Position numbers and translations under genes: made by a program. DNA of 11,920 bases. Source: Acidimicrobiaceae bacterium (GTDB taxonomy: Bacteria; Actinomycetota; Acidimicrobiia; Acidimicrobiales; UBA8190). Of this stretch, positions 5,170-10,680 are shown in pieces (position 1 is the first letter of the stretch; the number at the start of each line of letters is the position of its first letter). The DNA lies in NCBI GenBank assembly GCA_003131945.1, contig PKWD01000421.1, forward strand, positions 1 through 11,920. The letters run 5' to 3'. The notes under the pieces were generated by a model. That model was not told where the DNA came from and made no database searches. It saw only the letters and a list, made by a program, of their open reading frames with translations.

Positions 5170-6525
5170 CTACCCGGCGCCGAGCGAAGCCTCGACGGCC
5201 TCGGTCAGGACGTCGAGGCCTTCCACCAGCAGCTCCCTGCCGATCACCAATGGGGGCAGGAGCCGGATGACGTTGCCGAAGGTGCCACAGGTGAGCACGA
5301 CGACGCCGGCGGCGTGACAGGCCCGGACGATGGCCCCGGTGACCTCGGGATCGGGTCTCTTCGTCCCCGGTTGCACAAGCTCGAAGGCGCACATGGCCCC
5401 CCGACCCCGCACATCGGCGATGGCGGCGTGGTCGGCCTGCAGAGCCCGCAGCCGGTCGAGCATGACATCACCGATCCGCCGGGCCGATCCGGCCAGGTCA
5501 CTGTGGCGCATCAGGGCGATGGCGGCCAGCGCCGCGCTGCAGGCCACCGGGTTGCCGCCATAGGTCCCCCCCAGACCGCCCACATGGACGGCGTTCATGA
5601 TCTCGGCGCGCCCGGTCACCGCGGCCAGGGGCATGCCACCGGCGATGCCCTTGGCCGTCGTCACCAGATCGGGGACCACACCCTCGTGCTCGCAGGCGAA
5701 CCAGTCCCCCGTCCGGCAGAAACCCGTCTGGATCTCGTCGGCGACGAACAGCACTCCATGCCCGGCACACCACGAGGCCACCGCTTCGAGGAATCCGGGG
5801 GCGGGCACGATGAATCCGCCCTCACCCTGGATGGGTTCGATCACGACGCAGGCGACGTTGTCGGCGCCGACCTGGGTCTCGATCAGCGCCGTGGCCCGGT
5901 CCGCCGCATCCTGGCCCGACATACCGTCGGGATCGCGCAGCGGGTACGACACCGGGACCCGGTAGACCTCGGGGGCGAACGGCCCGAACTTGTGCTTGTA
6001 CGGCATGTCCTTGGCCGTGAGGGCCATGGTCAGGTTGGTGCGGCCGTGGTACGCGTGGTCGAAGACGACGACGGCCTGGCGCCCGGTGGCGTGCCGGGCG
6101 ATCTTGACCGCGTTCTCGACCGCCTCGGCTCCCGAATTGAACAGGGCCGACACCTTGGCCCCGTCACCAGGCGTCAATGCATTGAGCTCCTCGCAGACGG
6201 CTATGTAGCCTTCGTAGGGAGTCACCATGAAACAGGTGTGGCTGAACCGGCCGGCCTGTTCCTGCACGGCCTTGACCACGCTGTCAGCCGCGTGGCCCAC
6301 ACCGGTGACGGCGATCCCCGAGCCCAGATCGATGAGGGCGTTGCCGTCGACGTCGACGAGAACGGCACCCGAGCCCGACTCGATGTACACCGGGAAGGCG
6401 GTGCTCACCCCCTGCGCCACCGCCGCCGCCCGGCGCCCGTGCATGGCGCGTGACAGCGGACCGGGCACCTCGGTCACCAGTCTCCGCTCCTGGGGGATCG
6501 TGCGGGGGACGTCGGTCTGGGTCAC
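5170..6525 (-). CDS. gabT: 4-aminobutyrate aminotransferase (GABA transaminase)
   Basis: This 451-residue class III, fold-type I PLP enzyme converts GABA plus 2-oxoglutarate to succinate semialdehyde plus glutamate. Visible signatures are LIDLGSGIAVTGVGH (about 64-78), FNSGAEAVENAVKIAR (129-144, cofactor phosphate binding), HAYHGRT (157-163), IEPIQGEGGF (229-238), ADEIQTGF (262-269, Asp263 for the pyridine nitrogen) and TTAKGIAGGMP with Schiff-base Lys292. The whole sequence tracks the actinobacterial GabT closely, from memory including HTCFMVTPYEGY and HVGGLGGTYGGNPVAC. GTG 6525 is preferred because GGAG lies four bases upstream and the protein then begins as relatives do. A TTG at 6573 would add 16 residues but nearly abut the divergent gene. 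The permease downstream and patD nearby support GABA use. Confidence 0.95.
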   Translation of the reverse strand: MTQTDVPRTIPQERRLVTEVPGPLSRAMHGRRAAAVAQGVSTAFPVYIESGSGAVLVDVDGNALIDLGSGIAVTGVGHAADSVVKAVQEQAGRFSHTCFMVTPYEGYIAVCEELNALTPGDGAKVSALFNSGAEAVENAVKIARHATGRQAVVVFDHAYHGRTNLTMALTAKDMPYKHKFGPFAPEVYRVPVSYPLRDPDGMSGQDAADRATALIETQVGADNVACVVIEPIQGEGGFIVPAPGFLEAVASWCAGHGVLFVADEIQTGFCRTGDWFACEHEGVVPDLVTTAKGIAGGMPLAAVTGRAEIMNAVHVGGLGGTYGGNPVACSAALAAIALMRHSDLAGSARRIGDVMLDRLRALQADHAAIADVRGRGAMCAFELVQPGTKRPDPEVTGAIVRACHAAGVVVLTCGTFGNVIRLLPPLVIGRELLVEGLDVLTEAVEASLGAG

Positions 6526-6581
6526 GGTGCTCCGAACGATACTCCGGGCGTCTCGAACGGCGGGCGTGCTCAACTGCGGAG
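6526..6581. promoter_or_regulatory. Compact divergent promoter region, gabT / VOC-like gene
   Basis: Only 56 bases separate the preferred gabT start from the divergent GTG at 6582. On the minus strand TATCGT (plus 6536-6541) is a TANNNT-type -10 ten bases before the gabT GTG. On the plus strand TCAACT (6570-6575) would place transcription start at the VOC gene's GTG. No good -35 elements are seen. The two promoters would be nearly back to back, so shared regulation is likely. Confidence 0.35.
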
Positions 6582-6986
6582 GTGGAGCTGCGGTTTCTCT
6601 ATGTCGGATCCGACGACACCGAACGCGACCTGGCCAGCTGGTTGGCCATGCCCGGAGCGCGCCTGCGCTGGCGCTTTCACGCCTACCAGGCCGACGTGGC
6701 CGCCGTCGACGTCGGTCCCGCCCCCCTCGTCCTCGTGGCCGACCATCGACCGGCCGGATCGGTCCTCCCCATCTACGCCGTCACCGATCTGGCCGACGCC
6801 ACGCAGACGCTCGTGGCCGGCGGCTGGACACATCAGGTCGGTCCGGTGGGGACACCCGAAGGTCCGGCCGCCGTCCTGGCCGATGCCAGCGGCACTCTGC
6901 TGGCGCTTCTGCGCGTCGACCGCCCCGGGGCCATGGACGCCGCCTACGCCGATGTGAGCAACCCGAGGGCGCGGCGGGCCCCGTAG
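6582..6986 (+). CDS. Small VOC/glyoxalase-like protein
   Basis: This 134-residue protein opens with a strand and helix (LRFLYVGSDDTERDLASW) and ends with a strand-turn-strand pattern (IYAVTDLADATQTLVAGGW, then GPAAVLADASGTLLALLR) typical of the vicinal oxygen chelate/glyoxalase-bleomycin resistance fold. Only one clear beta-alpha-beta-beta-beta repeat pair fits the length. The usual metal-binding His/Glu set is not obvious (His33 and His55 are candidates), so an enzymatic role cannot be assigned. GTG 6582 is the only sensible in-frame start: GGAG lies directly against it with no spacing, which favours a leaderless mRNA. The gene diverges from gabT and converges on the uspA-like gene, leaving 10 bases between their stops. 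Family assignment is moderate. Confidence 0.65.
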   Translation: MELRFLYVGSDDTERDLASWLAMPGARLRWRFHAYQADVAAVDVGPAPLVLVADHRPAGSVLPIYAVTDLADATQTLVAGGWTHQVGPVGTPEGPAAVLADASGTLLALLRVDRPGAMDAAYADVSNPRARRAP

Positions 6987-6996
6987 GGGCCTCCCG

Positions 6997-7425
6997 TCAC
7001 TCGTCGCCGGCGGGGACGACGAGGACAGGCACGCTCGAGCGGTGCAGCAGCTTGTGCGGCACCGAGCCGAGGATGGCGCCCACGATGGGTCGCTCACCGG
7101 TGCCGCCCACCACGATCACCCGGGCCGAGCGTTCGAGCGCCGCTTCCAGAAGTGACTCGACCGGACGCATGGGCACGACCAGCACTTCGGTCTGCACACC
7201 GGAGTCGAGCTTCTTGGCCGCGGCCAGCGCCCCGGCCACCATCTCTTCACCGATCTTCTCCAGCTTGGCCTTGTAGTCGGCTGTCTCCCCGCCCATGGGG
7301 TTCGGCTCGTAACCGAACACGATGCTCAGAGGGGCGTCGAAGGCCCGGGCCACGCTGACGGCCACGGCCAGCGCGGCCTTGGACCCGTCGGAGCCGTCGT
7401 AGCCGAGGACGATGTCGCCGGCCAT
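6997..7425 (-). CDS. Universal stress protein, UspA family, ATP-binding type
   Basis: The 142-residue product is a single Usp domain. It starts IVLGYDGSDGSKAAL (Asp10 of the nucleotide site) and ends with the ATP-binding motif G-2x-G-9x-G-S: GGTG at 107-110 and GS at 120-121, then the C-terminal strand SVPVLVVPA. ATP-binding Usp proteins act as small cytosolic dimers in stress adaptation. Its ATG overlaps the stop of the upstream permease by one base (TGATG), so the two are translated together. Usp domains coupled to APC transporters are known as separate genes and as fusions, so a role in controlling the transporter is a reasonable inference. Confidence 0.93.
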   Translation of the reverse strand: MAGDIVLGYDGSDGSKAALAVAVSVARAFDAPLSIVFGYEPNPMGGETADYKAKLEKIGEEMVAGALAAAKKLDSGVQTEVLVVPMRPVESLLEAALERSARVIVVGGTGERPIVGAILGSVPHKLLHRSSVPVLVVPAGDE

Positions 7426-9035
7426 CAGTCGGTCACCGGGATGACGCCGGGCGTGAGCGGCGGGGCCGGCGAGTCGACACTCTCGGCCACCTCCCGGTCA
7501 CGTCGGAAGAAGTCGCGGTTCCGGGCCATCCATAAGAACATGAGGGGTATCCCGATGAGTAGGAAGCCCACCCCGAGGACGAGCGGCGGACCGAGACCCT
7601 TCTTCACATAGAAATGCTGATGGAGGAGGGTGAAGTTGAAGTGGATGAAGGGGAACCAGGCCTGAGTCCCCGATTGGGAGTTGGCCGGGTCCGAGTAATA
7701 GAAGATGGCGATCACGAAGAGAACGGTGAGGATGGCGGCACCGAGGAACGGGGCCAGGCCGATGAAGATGAAATTCTTGAAACTCTTGAAGATGTGGCGG
7801 CGGTAATAGAAGACGCAGGCGAAGCCCGTGAGCCCGTAGTAGAAGGCGATGCCGAAACCGAGGGCGAGAATGGAGTTGGCCAGGACGTCACCGGGGCTGA
7901 TCAGGTCCAGCGCCACATACCAGATGACCGAGATGGCCCCGAACATCAGCGTGGAGAAACTGGGCGACAGGTACTTCGGGTGAATGTCGGCGAACTTCTT
8001 GGGGAACGCCTTGTGCACGGCCATCGACAGCGAGGAGCGCGCCGCCGGCAGGATGGTCGTCTGCGTGGACGAGGAAGCCGACGTGAGCACGCAGATGAGG
8101 AGCAGCTTGTTCCACGGTGATCCGAATACCGCCGTCCCCAGAGCGTTCAGGATGTCGCCCTCGTTGTTGGCATTGGTCAGGAACCCGACGCCGTGGAAGG
8201 ACTGGGCGGCGAAGGTCACCACCACGTAGATGAGGAGCAGCACCAGGGTGGACATGAGCGCCGCCCGTCCCGGGGTCCGTCGCGCGTCCTTGGCCTCCTC
8301 GTTCACGGTGACGGCGGTGTCCCAGCCCCAGTAGATGAAGACGGCCAGGAGCATCCCGGCCGACAGGGCGCCGATGGGATGGATCCTGAAGGGGTTCAAC
8401 CACTCGATCGAGGGCCGGACGCTGTGGGCGACACCGCCTCCGTACACCTTGGCCAGGGCCACGATGGCGAAGACGAAGAGGATGATGATCTCGGCGCTGA
8501 GCAGGGCTACCTGCGTCCGGGCCGACAATTCGATGCCGATGTAGCAGATGGCCGTCATCACGATGATCCAGATCACCCCGACGAAGGTGACCCAGAATCC
8601 CGAGCTGTTGGAAGCGATGCCGTGGGCGCCGAACAGCGAGAAGCTGTACACCCCGGCCACCGAGGCCAGGTTGGGCATGACCACCAGGTCGGTGACGAGG
8701 ATGCCCCAGCCGGCCAGCCACCCCGTCTTCGGCCCGATGGCCCGGGTGACCCACGTGAAGGTGGTGCCGCAGTCGGGGTCGGCCCGGTTCAGGTAGTAGT
8801 AGGCGGCGGCGATGAACAGCATGGGCACGAAGGCCAGCAGCATCACCGCCGGGGCCTGAATCCCGACGTAGGCCGCCACGAAGCCGAGCGTGGCCGCCAG
8901 GCTGTAGGCGGGGGCGGTGGAGGCCACCCCGATCACGAGGCTCGAGACCAACCCGAGCGCCCCGACCTTGAGGCCCTTCCCGCCGGCCTCCTCGGGTACC
9001 GAGGACAGGCCGACTTCCCCCGTCGTGATCGCCAT
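7425..9035 (-). CDS. APC-superfamily amino acid permease coupled to a Usp protein
   Basis: The 536-residue protein has roughly 12 membrane helices. Helix 1 reads GVASTAPAYSLAATLG (about 36-51), the unwound substrate-binding helix of many actinobacterial APC permeases. It is followed by NRADPDCGTTFTWVTRAIGP (83-102) and GWDTAVTVNEEAKDARRTPG (helix 6 region). A later segment, TSASSSTQTTILPAARS, is also family-typical. It should be a secondary transporter for an amino acid or amine in the cytoplasmic membrane. ATG 9035 has GAGGG about six bases upstream; a longer frame to 9287 would run through the divergent promoter and the start of patD and is rejected. It belongs to a different APC subgroup from the permease at 3451, so the two need not share substrates. 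It diverges from patD. Confidence 0.9.
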   Translation of the reverse strand: MAITTGEVGLSSVPEEAGGKGLKVGALGLVSSLVIGVASTAPAYSLAATLGFVAAYVGIQAPAVMLLAFVPMLFIAAAYYYLNRADPDCGTTFTWVTRAIGPKTGWLAGWGILVTDLVVMPNLASVAGVYSFSLFGAHGIASNSSGFWVTFVGVIWIIVMTAICYIGIELSARTQVALLSAEIIILFVFAIVALAKVYGGGVAHSVRPSIEWLNPFRIHPIGALSAGMLLAVFIYWGWDTAVTVNEEAKDARRTPGRAALMSTLVLLLIYVVVTFAAQSFHGVGFLTNANNEGDILNALGTAVFGSPWNKLLLICVLTSASSSTQTTILPAARSSLSMAVHKAFPKKFADIHPKYLSPSFSTLMFGAISVIWYVALDLISPGDVLANSILALGFGIAFYYGLTGFACVFYYRRHIFKSFKNFIFIGLAPFLGAAILTVLFVIAIFYYSDPANSQSGTQAWFPFIHFNFTLLHQHFYVKKGLGPPLVLGVGFLLIGIPLMFLWMARNRDFFRRDREVAESVDSPAPPLTPGVIPVTD

Positions 9036-9069
9036 TGAACCCTCTTCCCCTCGAGGCCTCCGCCCGCGT

Positions 9070-9085
9070 TGCGAGCATATTCGCA
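9070..9085. promoter_or_regulatory. Palindrome TGCGA-N6-TCGCA over the permease -10
   Basis: The arms TGCGA and TCGCA are perfect reverse complements around GCATAT. The element overlaps the minus-strand -10 candidate (9077-9082), the position expected of a repressor operator. No regulator gene is visible in the window. Confidence 0.45.
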
Positions 9086-9105
9086 GAAGATCACAGGCCT
9101 GACAA
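9077..9105 (-). promoter_or_regulatory. Sigma-70-like promoter of the permease-usp operon
   Basis: On the minus strand TTGTCA (plus 9100-9105) and GAATAT (plus 9077-9082) are separated by exactly 17 bases. Transcription would begin near 9071, giving a leader of about 35 bases that contains the GAGGG ribosome binding site. Confidence 0.55.
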
Positions 9106-9108
9106 GCA

Positions 9109-9124
9109 ATTTCGTAGCCGAAAT
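9109..9124. promoter_or_regulatory. 16-base palindrome ATTTCG-TAGC-CGAAAT
   Basis: Perfect six-base arms around TAGC lie just upstream of the permease -35, between the two divergent promoters. This is a good size for a dimeric regulator site. The AT content stands out from the GC-rich surroundings. Confidence 0.45.
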
Positions 9125-9128
9125 CGGG

Positions 9129-9174
9129 TCCTGACCACCGATTCGGTTGCCAAGGCGCGACGGGCCGGTCAGGA
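9129..9174. repeat. Inverted repeat TCCTGACC / GGTCAGGA around the patD promoter
   Basis: Eight-base perfect arms at 9129-9136 and 9167-9174 flank a 30-base interval. That interval holds the 11-base palindrome ACCGA-T-TCGGT (9137-9147) and the candidate -35. The right arm overlaps the candidate -10. Looping by a regulator that binds both arms is one possible reading. Confidence 0.4.
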
Positions 9175-9175
9175 T
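9147..9175 (+). promoter_or_regulatory. Candidate promoter for patD and the aminotransferase
   Basis: TTGCCA (9147-9152) and CAGGAT (9170-9175) are separated by 17 bases. The -35 matches four of six consensus bases and the -10 is moderate. Transcription would start near 9182, leaving a leader of about 25 bases with AGGAGG five bases before the ATG. Confidence 0.4.
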
Positions 9176-9206
9176 GGCGGGGTAAGCCGGGGTCGAAGGA
9201 GGAACC

Positions 9207-10646
9207 ATGACGACCGTCGCCGGCGTCGATGTGACGCTCGGAAACTTCATCGGAGGGGCGTTCCGCCCCGGAGGGGGCCAGGCCCACGCCGTGATCGACC
9301 CGGCCACCACCGAGGTGCTGGCCGAGGTCACCGCCGCCTCCCCCGCCGACATCGAAGCAGCCGTGGCCGCCGCCACCGGCGCCTTCGCCGGCTGGGCCGG
9401 CACCTCGCCGGCCGAGCGCAGCGCTGCGCTCCTGGCCATCGCCCAGGTCATCGAGGACAACGCCGACGGCCTCTCCTCCCTCGAGTCACGCAACGTCGGC
9501 AAGCCCATCAGCGCCATGCCCGAGGAGATCGGCTTCGCCGTCGACAACCTCCGCTTCTTCGCCGGCGGGGCCCGCCTCCTCGAAGGCCGGGCCGCCGGCG
9601 AGTACCTGACCGGCTACACCTCGATGCTCCGGCGCGATCCCGTCGGCGTCGTGGCCTCCATCACCCCCTGGAACTACCCCCTCATGATGGCCGTCTGGAA
9701 GTTCGGTCCCGCGCTGGCCGCCGGTTGCCCCGTCATCTTGAAGCCCAGTGAGCTCACCCCGCTCACCACCCTGAAGCTGGCCGAGCTCATCGCCGAGCTC
9801 CTGCCCGTGGGCGTGTTCAACGTGGTGACCGGCGCCGGCGACGTCGGCGCCGCCCTCGTCGAGCACCCCGGTGTCGACATGGTGTCGCTCACCGGCTCCG
9901 TGCCCACCGGCCAGGCCATCGCCGAGGCGGCCAGCCGGACCCTGAAGCGCGTCCACCTCGAACTCGGGGGCAAGGCCCCGGTCATCGTCTTCGACGACGC
10001 CGACCTCGATGCCGTCGTCGAAGGGGTGAAGCTGGCCGGATTCGTGAACGCCGGCCAGGACTGCACCGCCGCCTGCCGTGTCATCGCCGGCCCCGCCATC
10101 CACGACAACGTGGTCGAGGCCCTCACCGGGGCGGCCCGCAGCATTCCCGTGGGCGACCCCGATGACGAGGCCACCGAGCTCGGGCCCCTCGTGTCGTCGC
10201 GCCAGCGCGACCGGGTGGTCGGGTTCGTCGACCGCGCCGTCGCCGGCGGGGCCAAAGTGGCCACCGGCGGACACGCCCTCGACCGCGCCGGCTGGTACTA
10301 CGAGCCCTCGGTCATCTTCGGCGTCGCCCAGAGCGACGAGATCGTCCAACGTGAGGTCTTCGGTCCCGTCGTCTCCGTCCAGCGCATGGCCTCGGAGGAC
10401 GAGGCCATCGCCATGGCCAACGGCGTCGACTACGGACTGGCCGCCAGCGTGTGGACGACCGACATCGGCCGGGCCATGCGGGCCGGGGCCCAGTTGCGCT
10501 TCGGCACCGTCTGGGTCAACGACCACATCCCCCTCGTGTCCGAGATGCCCCATGGGGGCTTCAAGCACTCCGGATACGGCAAAGACATGTCGATGTACGC
10601 CATCGAGGCCTACACCGAACCCAAGCACGTCATGGTCAAGTGGTGA
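9207..10646 (+). CDS. patD: 4-aminobutyraldehyde dehydrogenase (PatD-like)
   Basis: The 479-residue protein is a complete NAD-dependent aldehyde dehydrogenase. Catalytic residues are Asn156 (TPWNYP), Glu252 (LELGGKAP) and nucleophile Cys286 (GQDCTAA). Cofactor features are LKPSE (178-182), LTGSVPTG (228-235) and EVFGPV (383-388). The C-terminal stretch VNDHIPLVSEMPHGG (437-451) plus SGYGKDMSMY (455-464) is, from memory, the hallmark of the 4-aminobutyraldehyde dehydrogenases (YdcW/PatD) and their betaine-aldehyde relatives. It would oxidise 4-aminobutyraldehyde to GABA, feeding GabT. Start ATG 9207 has AGGAGG five bases upstream. It is followed after 34 bases by an aminotransferase on the same strand that may supply its substrate. 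A broader aminoaldehyde or betaine-aldehyde specificity cannot be excluded. Confidence 0.9.
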   Translation: MTTVAGVDVTLGNFIGGAFRPGGGQAHAVIDPATTEVLAEVTAASPADIEAAVAAATGAFAGWAGTSPAERSAALLAIAQVIEDNADGLSSLESRNVGKPISAMPEEIGFAVDNLRFFAGGARLLEGRAAGEYLTGYTSMLRRDPVGVVASITPWNYPLMMAVWKFGPALAAGCPVILKPSELTPLTTLKLAELIAELLPVGVFNVVTGAGDVGAALVEHPGVDMVSLTGSVPTGQAIAEAASRTLKRVHLELGGKAPVIVFDDADLDAVVEGVKLAGFVNAGQDCTAACRVIAGPAIHDNVVEALTGAARSIPVGDPDDEATELGPLVSSRQRDRVVGFVDRAVAGGAKVATGGHALDRAGWYYEPSVIFGVAQSDEIVQREVFGPVVSVQRMASEDEAIAMANGVDYGLAASVWTTDIGRAMRAGAQLRFGTVWVNDHIPLVSEMPHGGFKHSGYGKDMSMYAIEAYTEPKHVMVKW

Positions 10647-10665
10647 CACACGCCAAGTGGTGACA
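10637..10665 (+). repeat. Direct repeat CAAGTGGTGACA across the patD stop
   Basis: The 12-base sequence occurs at 10637-10648 and 10654-10665 with a 17-base period. The first copy contains the last two codons of patD (Lys-Trp) and its TGA stop. The second repeats that ending in the spacer before the aminotransferase. It looks like a small tandem duplication. Confidence 0.75.
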
Positions 10666-10680
10666 GAAAGGGACGAAACG

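Noticed and set aside
5314..6453. 379-codon plus-strand frame opposite gabT
   Set aside because: It is a shadow of gabT with Gly, His, Asp and Arg-rich composition and no recognisable domain.
9036..9287. N-terminal extension of the second permease by 84 residues
   Set aside because: The extension crosses the divergent promoter region and overlaps patD, and a strong ribosome site (GAGGG) precedes ATG 9035, where the permease-like sequence begins.
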